The notes: generated by a model from the sequence alone, not told the origin. A DNA stretch of 64,000 nucleotides from Pedobacter sp. KBS0701 (GCF_005938645.2 NZ_CP042171.1:2666001-2730000); one strand, 5' to 3'. Counted from the stretch's first letter, positions 7,914-17,296 are shown. Program-made: numbers and translations.

Positions 7914-10900
7914 ATGCCGCCCTCAAAAAAACCAAATATCTCTGCTTTAGCTTTTAAATTTCTACAAGAAAAGGACCCGTATACTTTTTTGGCTTCGCTG
8001 AGGAATACAATTCCTGCATCACAATACGGAGTTTTTGTTGACGAAATCCTTAAACGTCCAGCTCTTTTAGAAAAAATAGCAATTTTTAGAGAGCACCCTG
8101 CCTATACTGATCTTCAAGAATCTAGAACATTGCCTCCAATTGACCCTTACAAGGAACTAAGCTGGATGAAAGCCTTCCTGATCAGATCAGTTTCGCGTCT
8201 TCAGAATTTTATCATTTATTCTGAAAACTTCTCAAAAGAATTTATCAGTGGAAAGTTCACGGAAGCCTCAACTACACTGGAAAAGATAGAAAATGAATAT
8301 GGCTGTTCGATTTGGCTGATTAAAAACAAAATGGCTCTAATCCAGTTCAGTCAGGGATTACAGGCACAAAAAGCTTATGCCGATCTGATCAAAAATAACA
8401 TAGAACATACTGGAATCATAGCATATTTAACCTATTGGATAAGCTTGAGAAATGAAGATTCAGTGACTGCAAGCAGGTATGAGCAACAATTCGAGCAGAA
8501 CTTTCGTCAATGGGGAGAAAAAACTAAGAATGATCTAGGTATTTATATCAGATTCCATCTGCTTGCAGATGAGTCTGGCAGCCCGCAAGAAGCAATAGAC
8601 TTGCCAAGGATAGACCAATCGAGATCTCTTATCGATTTCTATGAGTCTTTTATTTATCTCTGTCGATCCTGTGCAGTATCAAACTCTGAACTAAAATCAA
8701 GCATACTATTCATTATTAAGGCTTTACAAGAAAAAATGAAGGATCAGCGATTAGATTTTCTCTCCGCATTGATCGCAAACGAATACAAAGATACATGTGA
8801 AAGTGATATCGCCTTTGAAGTGTATGACCTTTACATACAAGGTAATATTGAAAAAGCTAATGCATTGGCCAAGGAGGGGATAGAACTTACACCAGGAGAT
8901 CCTTATCTGATATTTCTTCTTGCTTTTACTGATGCATTGCTTTCAGATAGCAAACTGCATGAATTGGGTATCGCAGATGTTCCTGAACCAAATCAGGATA
9001 CACTTCATCCTGGCAGTATCTCTCCTGGTGCCATGATACAAAAAGCTTTGTTCGATTTGTTTACCAAAGGATTGGGTAACCAGGCTACTCAAAACACTAT
9101 AGAAAAATCTTTTGATAACTTTGCCAGTTTTCCCTGGGCAGGAGTATTCCCCATGGCCGCGTTCTTTGTTGCTCCAGACAAAATCTCCCAAAGCCTCACT
9201 TTAGGGCACCAAATCAAATATGGCCATGCGCACCCTCTGTTGATTAAGGTGGCGCAAAACAGTGAACTACTTTCTTCTTCTTTAGAAGGTTTTTTAAGCT
9301 CTAAAAAGGATATTGGTTTAAGATTTGCATCTTACCCGGACAGTTTAGACAACACAAAGGTTATCGCAGAAGAAATTTATCTAAAAAAAGGAACTGACAG
9401 TTACCTTTTGGGTGAGACGGACAGTGCAATTACCTATGCGGAATACCTAACAGTCTCTCAATATAGCCATTTTAGACGGTTAGGTATGCAAATGATGTCC
9501 AACTCTCTTCTGAAGGCTGGCCGCATTAGCGAGGTTTGCTGTTATATTTCCAAAAAATATGTTCTTGATGATTCTATTGCCGATCTTTTTCCACTCGCCG
9601 AACTCGCAAAAATTTTGGATCCAAAGTTAAAGGAATGGAAAATGGTCAACGATAAAATCTCACTTTCCATCGTAATTGATATGATTCTTAAGTACTCTGC
9701 TGATACTGAAGAATCATATAGAGCATTTGCATACGAGGACTTTCTTCTTCTTAACGGACATGAAAGACCTTCGCAGCTCGAATATGATGGTTCTAGCGAA
9801 ATGATATACTATTTGAGGTACATCTGCATACAATCCATAATGGATATTTCTACTGAATTTGATACCCCTGAGGATGTTGAAAAAGAAAGGTTGGCCGTCC
9901 TACGGAAACTTCTAGTAATAGACATTGACAATTCTGAGGAATATGAATTGGAAATTAAGAAGATCGTCAGAAAACAGGTTATCAGACAAAAAATGCTGGA
10001 GATGGAACAAAATAAGATTTATGTCGATCTGGAAAAGTTCCGTAACTGGGCAAACAAAGAAATAAGGGAAAACTTTTTACGATATCAGGTCTATTTAAAA
10101 AATGGGCTGGGACTCGATGCTCAAAAACAATCACACGAAGCGAAAGCAAAAGCCTATGATGACGATCCGACTGCACTTTTAACTATGGCAGTTCCTATCA
10201 ATGAACCATTTTCATTATTGAGATCGATTTTAATTGAAATTCTTGAGGGTTATAGCTCCTCATCAGAATTTGGTCTCGATAGGTATCTGAGTACAAGGTT
10301 AAGACATGGTGCAATAGAAAACCAGCTTAGAAAGTTTATGTCTAAAAATCATCTTATAACTAAAAAAGAGAGTAAGAATGGTGTTTACAAAAAGAATTTT
10401 CACTGGCTTGAAAAACTGGGCGCAGATCTATACAATTCCAGAGATTTAGATCCTATATTCAGAAAATTTTCAGAGAAATATGACAAGCTTATCGAAACTA
10501 TAATATATGAATGGATCGTGATCAACAAGGGAAATAATGACAAGGCCCTTTTTATGCCTCCGCTAAGAGATGGTGAGGTCGCACTGATCCAGTCAAAACT
10601 ATCTCCCAATACATCCTTCACGCAGTTCATGGACATTGTAATTAGCTATATGGAAGAGCGGTTAACTGGAGCACTTTTCCTTGTACGGGATAAATTAAAC
10701 AATGATGCTAAACCTGAGGTAATCAAGATGCTTAACAATCTGCAGAATCAAGTGGCCAGAGGTGGAGTTATAAGTGACCTTGACAACGCAATCCACACGT
10801 GTAGAACTCAGGTACAACCTGTTTTTGAGCGAATCAGTGACTGGTTTACGCCAGCAAGTTCATTTGAAAACACAGAGTTTCCACTTGAAGATGCAATCAG

Positions 10901-11390
10901 TGTGGCCGAAGCAATTGTGCAAGACACTACACCAAACTTTTCGGTAAAATATACAATCGTAACCCAAAGACCCGACCCCATCAAAATCAATAAGTTACCG
11001 ATATTCTTCGATATCATGACAAATGCATTCGAAAATGTAGTAAAAAGATCAGGTTTAGAAATCCCTCATGTTGACATTGAGATTTCTGTTAAGCAAGAAG
11101 AAGATGAAGAACTCCTCTCCCTTTTCCTTCGTAACGAACTCGGTGCGGATGTTAATCTTCAGAATTTGGAAAAAATCTTAGAAGCTAAAAGGCAAAAAAT
11201 TGCAGAGAATAATTATCATTCAGAAATAACAAAGGAGAATGGAACCGGTTTGTTTAAGATTTTACAGAGTTTGAAAGATCTCAACCAATCTCCTAATTAT
11301 CAAGTATCCATTGACTTCGGCATAATCGATAGAATTTACTTTTTAAATTTGACTCTCCCACCGGTCAAAAAAACAACCGATCCACAATAA
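7914..11390 (+). CDS. dtcA: Detocs-like sensor kinase (DtcA-type), TPR-like repeats plus GHKL ATPase
   Basis: Likely phage-sensing kinase of a three-gene defensive two-component system. From the ATG at 7914 it is 1158 residues, with no signal peptide or membrane segment, so it is cytoplasmic. Residues about 1-880 are helical and contain TPR-like pairs (for example LYIQGNIEKANALAKEGIEL near 310). The last 250 residues resemble a histidine kinase: a helical pair with a candidate phospho-His at 961 (NAIHTCR), then a GHKL ATPase with an N-box (NAFEN, 1037-1041) and a GTGL loop (1110-1113). The D-x-G box is degenerate (RNELGAD). The TTG extension to 7896 overlaps the -7 box and is discarded. Four bases separate it from the next gene. 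The whole operon looks AT-richer than the flanks. Detocs assignment is from architecture and gene order, recalled from the published system. Confidence 0.75.
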   Translation: MPPSKKPNISALAFKFLQEKDPYTFLASLRNTIPASQYGVFVDEILKRPALLEKIAIFREHPAYTDLQESRTLPPIDPYKELSWMKAFLIRSVSRLQNFIIYSENFSKEFISGKFTEASTTLEKIENEYGCSIWLIKNKMALIQFSQGLQAQKAYADLIKNNIEHTGIIAYLTYWISLRNEDSVTASRYEQQFEQNFRQWGEKTKNDLGIYIRFHLLADESGSPQEAIDLPRIDQSRSLIDFYESFIYLCRSCAVSNSELKSSILFIIKALQEKMKDQRLDFLSALIANEYKDTCESDIAFEVYDLYIQGNIEKANALAKEGIELTPGDPYLIFLLAFTDALLSDSKLHELGIADVPEPNQDTLHPGSISPGAMIQKALFDLFTKGLGNQATQNTIEKSFDNFASFPWAGVFPMAAFFVAPDKISQSLTLGHQIKYGHAHPLLIKVAQNSELLSSSLEGFLSSKKDIGLRFASYPDSLDNTKVIAEEIYLKKGTDSYLLGETDSAITYAEYLTVSQYSHFRRLGMQMMSNSLLKAGRISEVCCYISKKYVLDDSIADLFPLAELAKILDPKLKEWKMVNDKISLSIVIDMILKYSADTEESYRAFAYEDFLLLNGHERPSQLEYDGSSEMIYYLRYICIQSIMDISTEFDTPEDVEKERLAVLRKLLVIDIDNSEEYELEIKKIVRKQVIRQKMLEMEQNKIYVDLEKFRNWANKEIRENFLRYQVYLKNGLGLDAQKQSHEAKAKAYDDDPTALLTMAVPINEPFSLLRSILIEILEGYSSSSEFGLDRYLSTRLRHGAIENQLRKFMSKNHLITKKESKNGVYKKNFHWLEKLGADLYNSRDLDPIFRKFSEKYDKLIETIIYEWIVINKGNNDKALFMPPLRDGEVALIQSKLSPNTSFTQFMDIVISYMEERLTGALFLVRDKLNNDAKPEVIKMLNNLQNQVARGGVISDLDNAIHTCRTQVQPVFERISDWFTPASSFENTEFPLEDAISVAEAIVQDTTPNFSVKYTIVTQRPDPIKINKLPIFFDIMTNAFENVVKRSGLEIPHVDIEISVKQEEDEELLSLFLRNELGADVNLQNLEKILEAKRQKIAENNYHSEITKENGTGLFKILQSLKDLNQSPNYQVSIDFGIIDRIYFLNLTLPPVKKTTDPQ

Positions 11391-11394
11391 AAAA

Positions 11395-11862
11395 ATGGAA
11401 AAGATGAAGATATTAATAGTTGAAGATGACGATGATAAGCGGGTGCAGATAACAAAATTCGCATCTGAGGAAATCCATTCGAACTATGTTGAGGCTAAAT
11501 CACTTCAAAGTGCCGTAAAATGTGTTATCCAAGAACGTTTTGACCTTATCCTTCTAGATATGACGATGACAACTTTCGATATTTCAAAGGGCCACCAAGG
11601 TGGGCGTCCCCAATCCTATGCAGGAAAGGAACTTTTACTGCAGATGGTAAGGCGTGGAATCAATTTTCCCGTAATAGTGATAACACAATTCGATGTTTTT
11701 GAACCTAAAGGTGAAAAAATAACACTAGAGCAACTTGATCGCGATCTGTTAGAGCAGTTTCCTGAAATTTATTTAGGAGCTGTCCACTTCAACGTCAAGT
11801 ATGATGACTGGCGTGAGAAGGTAAAACAGATTATAAATTATAATAAACTAAAAAATGTTTAA
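11395..11862 (+). CDS. dtcB: Stand-alone receiver protein (DtcB-type)
   Basis: Single-domain response regulator of 155 residues. It keeps the receiver hallmarks: acidic cluster Asp11-Asp14, phospho-acceptor Asp55 (LILLDMTM), Thr97 and Lys135 near the end. There is an enlarged loop after the phospho-acceptor strand (KGHQGGRPQSYAGKE) not found in ordinary CheY proteins. There is no output domain. In Detocs the middle gene encodes such a receiver, described as a phosphate sink that prevents accidental activation of the toxic effector; that role is inferred here. The gene begins four bases after the sensor and overlaps the effector gene by eight bases, so translation is probably coupled. Confidence 0.75.
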   Translation: MEKMKILIVEDDDDKRVQITKFASEEIHSNYVEAKSLQSAVKCVIQERFDLILLDMTMTTFDISKGHQGGRPQSYAGKELLLQMVRRGINFPVIVITQFDVFEPKGEKITLEQLDRDLLEQFPEIYLGAVHFNVKYDDWREKVKQIINYNKLKNV

Positions 11863-13111
11863 GATACTTATTGTTGAAGATGAGCCGCAAAAAATTAAAT
11901 CTGTATACAGGCTACTAGAAAAAGTTATAGAGCTTGATACGGATAATGATGTAATTGATGTGATGGATTCCAATGAGGCTAAAAAACTTATGAAGACTGC
12001 ACATTTTGATATGCTCATTCTTGACATCGCCATTCCACTGAAAAAATCCGGGGAATTAGACCCTTTGGGTGGAGTAAAGCTATTAGATGAAATTCTACAA
12101 CGGGAAAGCATATACAAAATCCCAACACACATCATCGGACTTTCCGCAAAGTCGGATTCTTTTGAAGCAGCCAATGAGAAATTCGGAAAGGACACTCTTA
12201 CAATCATAAAGTACGAACAGAATTCTGATGACTGGGAGACTTCGCTATTGAGTGGGATTCAACATAGAGTGACTTCAAAACAGAAACAACAGTATACACA
12301 ACAGAATTATAGTTATGATGCAGCCATTATCTGCGCACTGGGAGAGGAACTAAAGGCCAATCTTGAAAACGGATGGTCATGGAAAATTATTGATGCCCTT
12401 TCCCATGACGATACAATTTATCATGAGGCAACTGTACCGGGAAATCCAGCGAAAAAAGTGATTGCTGCGCACGCTATGCGTATGGGAATACCAGCTACTA
12501 CTACTCTGGCAACGAAGATGGTCTATGATTTTCGACCAAGAGTTATGATCATGACCGGAATTATGGCAGGCGTCTCCAGCAAGACAAATCTGGGGGACAC
12601 AATTTTAGGAAATCCAATCTGGGACTGGGGCAGTGGCAAATGGACAACTGAAATAAATGATAATGCCAAAATTTCATCAAGCGTTTTCCAAATCGAACCC
12701 TTTCAGTATAAACCAGACACACGAACAGTCAAGTATTCATCGCTAATCGAAATGGATAAGAATTTTTTCTTTGAAATTAGAAACAGATTCAAAGGGACCA
12801 AACCAGACTATGACATAAAGTTATTGGCCGGCCCCATTGCCTCGGGAGCATCAGTGCTTGCTAACAAGTCCAAATTCAATGAAATTTTGGAACAGAATAG
12901 AAAACTTCTTGGAATTGAAATGGAAGGTTATGGATTGATGTGTGCAGCTGATTCTGTTGCAGCGCCAAAGCCAACCGCACTGTGCATAAAGACCGTTGTA
13001 GATTTTGGAGATAAGGGAAAATCTGATGACTTTCACGATTTTGGATGTTATGCTTCGGCGATGATTGCAAAAAAAATACTCGAAGATCACTTTTTTAAAG
13101 AAAATAAGTAA
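11855..13111 (+). CDS. dtcC: Receiver-nucleoside phosphorylase effector (DtcC-type, probable ATP-cleaving)
   Basis: 418 residues in two domains. Residues 1-140 are a receiver with Asp9, phospho-acceptor Asp57 (LILDIAIP), Ser97 and Lys119. Residues about 155-415 are a PNP_UDP-type nucleoside phosphorylase/nucleosidase: it starts YDAAIICALGEEL, has the Gly-rich MTGIMAGV block, the nucleoside-binding GIEMEGYG (353-360, Met356-Glu357) and the general-acid segment VVDFGDKGK (Asp383, Lys389) that parallels the CDYADSHK motif of related immune phosphorylases. Detocs effectors of this build cleave ATP to adenine and ribose triphosphate and so stop phage growth by depleting ATP. All expected residues are present, so the enzyme looks active. 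Substrate is inferred from the family. Confidence 0.8.
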   Translation: MFKILIVEDEPQKIKSVYRLLEKVIELDTDNDVIDVMDSNEAKKLMKTAHFDMLILDIAIPLKKSGELDPLGGVKLLDEILQRESIYKIPTHIIGLSAKSDSFEAANEKFGKDTLTIIKYEQNSDDWETSLLSGIQHRVTSKQKQQYTQQNYSYDAAIICALGEELKANLENGWSWKIIDALSHDDTIYHEATVPGNPAKKVIAAHAMRMGIPATTTLATKMVYDFRPRVMIMTGIMAGVSSKTNLGDTILGNPIWDWGSGKWTTEINDNAKISSSVFQIEPFQYKPDTRTVKYSSLIEMDKNFFFEIRNRFKGTKPDYDIKLLAGPIASGASVLANKSKFNEILEQNRKLLGIEMEGYGLMCAADSVAAPKPTALCIKTVVDFGDKGKSDDFHDFGCYASAMIAKKILEDHFFKENK

Positions 13112-13151
13112 AAAGAAGTCGCATTACTTGACCACCAACCAAGGTAGAACT

Positions 13152-13607
13152 TTACATCATCCCCTCATCTAAAAAACTATAAAACCCGTACCTGGAAACA
13201 ATCAGATGGTCATGCACACTAATCCCCAAGATATCCCCACCAGACTTCAGTTTCCTGGTTAAAGCGAGGTCAGCATCACTCGGAGACAATTCCCCACTTG
13301 GATGATTATGTGCCAATATAATTGCACTCGCACAGGCCTTGAGCGCTACCGCAAAGATCACCTTGGGATCAGCAACCGTTCCCGAAAACCCGCCTTGTGA
13401 GACATTCACCACACCCAATACCCTACCTCTCCTGTTGAGCAAAATCACTTTAAACTCTTCGACAAGCTCCAGCCTTCCATCATCCCAACGGTCCATCAAA
13501 ACCTCATTCGCTCCCCTAGAAGAAGTAATCTGTGGCAACTCTGCCATTTTCAATGCCGGACGGTAACTGATCTCAATCTCTGCTACTTTAAAACTTAAAT
13601 TTTCCAT
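13152..13607 (-). CDS. RadC-like JAB/MPN-domain protein
   Basis: A 151-residue RadC-type protein (formerly DUF2466). The JAMM zinc site HNHPSG followed by SPSDAD (pattern HxHPSGxxxPSxxD) is complete near residues 100-112, after the substrate-strand motif VVNVSQGGFSGT. It lacks the N-terminal helix-hairpin-helix of chromosomal RadC, as is typical for copies carried on Bacteroidota integrative elements. Function is not settled for the family; links to DNA repair and anti-restriction have been proposed. It runs toward the 3' end of the defence operon and marks the right part of the mobile element. Confidence 0.88.
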   Translation of the reverse strand: MENLSFKVAEIEISYRPALKMAELPQITSSRGANEVLMDRWDDGRLELVEEFKVILLNRRGRVLGVVNVSQGGFSGTVADPKVIFAVALKACASAIILAHNHPSGELSPSDADLALTRKLKSGGDILGISVHDHLIVSRYGFYSFLDEGMM

Positions 13608-14143
13608 AATCTTTCTGATTTAATTATGGAACCCAGCAAGGTTCAGCTTCTGCCAAAGCAAAAGGAGGAACGGAATAAATGGGCCAGCGGGCAAAGGCTA
13701 CAGGAGCGTTTATGCCGGAAATTCCTTTGCGTGCCAGAAATGAACCTTAAATTGGTCAGAATTGAATAAGAAAAGTACCTGTCTTAAAAAAAGTTAAAAT
13801 TTCTTACTGTGAAATGGATTGCATGTGTAAAAGCGTCTATGGAAGGCAAAAGCAGATCTCAGTAATATCATCTTCAAAAATATTTGAAGCTGTTACTATA
13901 ATTTTACACCACTAATGTTCGCTATTGAGAAACAGCACTCTCATGTACCTTCTACGCTACCGCAAAACCACATTAGAATAAGCGACAGCTCGCAAAAAGT
14001 CACATTATCAAATATTCACTCATCAAATATCAGGTCCTAAATGGTTTAAGATTCAGCAAGTTATCAACACACGGGCGAGATAACCACCGATGTTATTTTA
14101 GTTTTTGCATTGTTACTTTTTTGATATAAAAACCTGATTTACA

Positions 14144-14164
14144 GATACATGTATTTTCTGTATC
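14144..14164. promoter_or_regulatory. Inverted repeat GATACA...TGTATC with inner palindrome
   Basis: A perfect ten-base palindrome ATACATGTAT (14145-14154) sits inside a GATACA/TGTATC inverted repeat with a nine-base spacer. It has the size and symmetry of an operator. The binding protein is not known. Confidence 0.35.
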
Positions 14165-14196
14165 GGCAAATAACCCCAAAAAACAACCACTAATTT

Positions 14197-14211
14197 CGAC
14201 AACTTACGACA
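14197..14211. repeat. Phased CGACA pair, copy A
   Basis: Two CGACA motifs start at 14197 and 14207, exactly ten bases (one helical turn) apart. The same arrangement recurs at 14364 and 14374. Confidence 0.45.
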
Positions 14212-14363
14212 ATTAATCGCTTGATTGTTAATAAGTTATGTTAATATTTCCACTTGAATTTCTTGGAAGTTTACCACTATTTTTCGCATTTTTGTTGCTC
14301 ATTTGTTGCTCGAGCGACTCAAATTTTTCCCAAAAAAATCATGGGTGAAATGATGTCGCTTAT

Positions 14364-14402
14364 CGACACTTAACGACACTAAAAAACATTAAACGGTACT
14401 AA
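14364..14402. repeat. Phased CGACA pair, copy B, plus AACGRYACTAA repeats
   Basis: CGACA starts at 14364 and 14374, ten bases apart. Next to it AACGACACTAA (14372-14382) and AACGGTACTAA (14392-14402) form a direct repeat with a 20-base period and two mismatches. The array lies just ahead of the excisionase-like gene and could be its binding region or part of the attachment site. Confidence 0.45.
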
Positions 14403-14491
14403 TAGCCCACTATTTTAGGGGGAAATTACCACTGATGTTTAGGCGTCTAAATTCCTGTCGACTTGCAGCAAATGCAGCAAAAAAGGATGAA

Positions 14492-15004
14492 ATGAGTAGC
14501 AATATAACAGTTGAGCGAATCTGCGAACACTGCGGTAAGACATTCTTGGCGAAGACTACGGTCACTAAGTACTGCAGCCTGAACTGTAACAGGAGGCACT
14601 ACAAACAAAAAATCCGAAATCTAAAGATTTCTGCCAGCAATGAACAAACGCTTAGTACCCGTACAAAAGCGATCAATGACCAGCCCGCAGAGTTCCTTAC
14701 GGTGAAACAGGCTGCGCGCCTGCTTCATTGCAGTGAGAGGATTATTTATCAGCAGATCAAGAATGCCAGGATTAAAGCAATCCAGTTCAGCGAACGGAAA
14801 ACACTAATCAAAAGGAAGCATCTGGATAAGGCATTTAAAAAGGTCGATTTTCAGCCAATCCAACCTGCTGAAAGAACTAAAAACCCTGCGATGGTTTACT
14901 GCATAAGTATGACTGAGGCCCAACAGCATTTTGGTATATCAGAAAAAGCACTTTATGACCTGGTCAAACGGAATGATCTTGAAGTATTCTCTAACGGAAA
15001 ATAA
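14492..15004 (+). CDS. Excisionase-like helix-turn-helix protein, C-terminally truncated
   Basis: From the ATG at 14492 the product has 170 residues: an N-terminal zinc-ribbon-like segment (CEHCGKTF then YCSLNC, four Cys), a MerR/excisionase-type helix-turn-helix ([30 protein letters not shown]) and a second copy near the end ([25 protein letters not shown]). Relatives carry further residues after the second helix-turn-helix, whereas this one stops abruptly at FSNGK, so it is probably truncated. Such proteins normally sit beside a tyrosine recombinase and direct excision of Bacteroidota elements; no recombinase is present here. The in-frame ATG at 14435 is less likely because the conserved part begins after 14492. 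Confidence 0.65.
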   Translation: MSSNITVERICEHCGKTFLAKTTVTKYCSLNCNRRHYKQKIRNLKISASNEQTLSTRTKAINDQPAEFLTVKQAARLLHCSERIIYQQIKNARIKAIQFSERKTLIKRKHLDKAFKKVDFQPIQPAERTKNPAMVYCISMTEAQQHFGISEKALYDLVKRNDLEVFSNGK

Positions 15005-15122
15005 ATCATCATATACATACTATAAAGTAAGCCATTCCATAAATTTTTCAGCTATGGATTGTGTATTTCAGTAAAAGTGGTTCATCATGGTTTACACAAA
15101 GAATATTTTTCTTTGCGTAACT

Positions 15123-16121
15123 TTATACACCAGTATCATAATTTAATTCATTGTTATCATTTATTTTGTTGTACCATGCGGAGAAAGTACTGCTTTTTTT
15201 GAATCCTAGTTCCGCCGATAATTGCTTAACAGTCTTTTCACTTCCCGACAACATTCCAGATACGTAATTCATTTGCAGGTTCCTGAAATATTTAAGAGGT
15301 GTCATCCCATGGGCTTTTTTAAAATCGCGTTTAAGCTTAGAAACGGATATACCACAGCCATCTGCAAGAGCAACAACCCCCGGAAATTTATGAGGAAAAT
15401 GTTGTTCAAGAATTTTCGTAGCTTTCAACATTATATAGGCATTTTTTTCTGTTGATGTATTGTCGGAATGATTTTGTGATATAGATAGTTTTAAAAAAAA
15501 AGCAGTCAGCTCAAATAACATACTAAAAAGTGACGCCCGATAATGGTAGCTTTTCCGCTCAAAGCGCAAAATAGCAAAGAGACGATCTTGTAAAAATAAT
15601 TCTGCTCTTATCGCTGAACGATGGGACAATGTACGGGTAAATTTACTAAAGATATTATCTGAATCGTCGCTGGGGTTAGCTAGTCTTTCCAGGTAATTAT
15701 TTGCAAAGATTAACTTGCAGCATCTCAACGTAGTCCCTTTCTCGAGGTAAATCTCACTAGTAGTGCCCGGACTCGAAAAAAAAACGTAATTATTTGCCCA
15801 ATCAATATCCCTGCCATCAAAGTATCCTATTTTTTTGGAGCTGGAAAGAATATTTACCGATGAGTAACCCCTCAGCCCCTTCTTTGTCTCTAAAATGTAG
15901 TGGTTATTGTGTTTAATACGAATTTCCATCGCCAGCATCCAGAAACCATCACTTATTTTTTCGTAGAAAACCTCGCACCAGCAGTTTTTGTCATCTAAGT
16001 AGAAATGATGCCCGGCTACTAACTCGGTATAGCTTGGTTGTAGCCTGAAATAACGCGGATAAATATAAGGCGCTATTCTGTTAAGTCTGATGTTTTGCCA
16101 TTTTAATGGTAAGGTTTTCAT
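15123..16121 (-). CDS. AraC-family transcriptional regulator
   Basis: A 332-residue regulator. The last 100 residues form the AraC/XylS double helix-turn-helix: VVALADGCGISVSKLKRDF, then MTPLKYFRNLQMNY and a second unit VKQLSAELGFKKSSTFSAWYNK. The N-terminal 220 residues do not match the usual cupin arm but are like the sensor half of PchR/YbtA-type Bacteroidota regulators, with beta strands and several aromatic residues. No target gene is adjacent in the same direction, though the small Cys-rich gene lies just upstream. Confidence 0.85.
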   Translation of the reverse strand: MKTLPLKWQNIRLNRIAPYIYPRYFRLQPSYTELVAGHHFYLDDKNCWCEVFYEKISDGFWMLAMEIRIKHNNHYILETKKGLRGYSSVNILSSSKKIGYFDGRDIDWANNYVFFSSPGTTSEIYLEKGTTLRCCKLIFANNYLERLANPSDDSDNIFSKFTRTLSHRSAIRAELFLQDRLFAILRFERKSYHYRASLFSMLFELTAFFLKLSISQNHSDNTSTEKNAYIMLKATKILEQHFPHKFPGVVALADGCGISVSKLKRDFKKAHGMTPLKYFRNLQMNYVSGMLSGSEKTVKQLSAELGFKKSSTFSAWYNKINDNNELNYDTGV

Positions 16122-16260
16122 ATTTTTTTAGATATTAATGGAAATCCCTGTAAATTGATTTTTATTCATACCTAATGTGTATTGATGAGGCTATTTAGCA
16201 TAACATAAATTACGGCTCTACCTTAAACAAGATAATCATCTTAATATCAGCGATTTATTT

Positions 16261-16464
16261 CTATAACCTACTTTTTTTATTGTTGACTATTCGCCACTGT
16301 TTACGCAGACAACAATAACATATATAATTTTTTACAGGGAGCCAGAATAGTACTGTTTTCATAAATATTGTGCGCGGTATACGTGTAAGCTCAGTACCAC
16401 ATTTGCGACAACATGGTTTTGGTACATTGTCCATTGGAGGAGTAAAAGTCAATTCATTATTCAT
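16261..16464 (-). CDS. Small zinc-ribbon-like protein
   Basis: A 67-residue protein with two Cys pairs (CCRKCG near residue 18 and CYCC near 50) separated by a hydrophobic stretch MKTVLFWLPVKNYI. The pattern, a zinc knuckle around a short hydrophobic helix with an RIPR motif, recurs in small uncharacterised Sphingobacteriaceae proteins. No function is known. Coding is supported by the spacing of the Cys pairs and the in-frame ATG. Confidence 0.55.
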   Translation of the reverse strand: MNNELTFTPPMDNVPKPCCRKCGTELTRIPRTIFMKTVLFWLPVKNYICYCCLRKQWRIVNNKKSRL

Positions 16465-16761
16465 GAGTTAATAGCCTATTATTTAAGTGCAATAGTAAGC
16501 AAACACTGTATGCTAATAAAGTCCAAATGGTACCCAATAAGCCCTATTAAAATCCACCCATGATAAAACAAAATGCCTCACTAACGAATCAGTAAATCTA
16601 ATGTAGATGTGTTTTTTTTATCGTTAAACCAGGGTTAAGTAAGTAAATTGATTCAATTAAATTCTTATAGTCTGTAGCCTGGGGAAGAACCTGAAAGCAC
16701 CCCTATGTATCGTGCAAAACTGGTAAAGTCTGTATTACTATTAAAGAATCTGGCATTTTAC

Positions 16762-17105
16762 ACAATAAATGAAGCCTGAAGGCTGCTGATGAGCAAGAAA
16801 TTCTTATAAGATGATTGCCTCATTTTGGTGACGTTTCGGCTTATAAGATGGTCTGAAAATCTTTGAGCTGAAAGCTGAGCATACTTAAATTAAATTTCTG
16901 ATTTCATCAGATTTCAAATTTTTGCTGTTAAAGTCTACACAAACAAAGCTCTATTAGAAGAGGAGTATGAGCTGACAAAATTTGGTGTAACACTTTATTC
17001 TTTTGCTTAAAGCTATGCCGGGTGGGGAGCAGAAACCGCAGAAAATAATAAGCGCATAAAGGTTAATGGACTAATGGGAATGAGAAATAATGCTGAACGG
17101 CACTG
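16762..17105 (+). pseudogene. Degraded repeat copy 1, probable HxlR-regulator remnant
   Basis: About 344 bases that match 20933-21260 over nearly their full length with scattered indels. Conceptual translation near 16960-17070 gives, across frameshifts, EEEYELTKFGV and AGWGAE followed by NNKRIKVNG. This resembles the C-terminal wing of HxlR-type regulators (VEYELTxFGxSLxPxLxxxxxWG). Stops interrupt it. The HxlR identity is an inference; the duplication is directly visible. The stretch before it, 16465-16761, holds nothing I can name. Confidence 0.5.
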
Positions 17106-17296
17106 ACATTTGAGGAAGCAATTTTTATAGTAGGTTACCTTTTAAAAATTACATATAACTTTTTTAGGCTTAACTAATCTTGGCAACCCAAGCTAATACT
17201 TTCAGCTAATGTACAAAAGTTCAATAAAAATTGCTAACGTTAAGCTATGCACAATCGCTGCTTATCTTTGATCAGTGAGCTGAACAATTTATCTGG

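Larger units (their letters stand above)
13608..14434. other. Long non-coding region upstream of excisionase-like gene
   Basis: About 830 bases without a convincing gene. The right half is AT-rich and carries short repeated motifs described separately (CGACA pairs and an ATACATGTAT palindrome). It is the probable control or recombination region of the element. Confidence 0.5.

Noticed and set aside
13626..13769. 47-codon plus-strand frame next to the RadC-like gene
   Set aside because: It starts in the 5' leader of a minus-strand gene; composition is plausible but no family or conserved pattern, so not listed as a gene.
14100..14420. Possible CRISPR-like array from repeated CGACA motifs
   Set aside because: Repeats are only five to eleven bases, unequal in spacing, and there are no cas genes or spacers.
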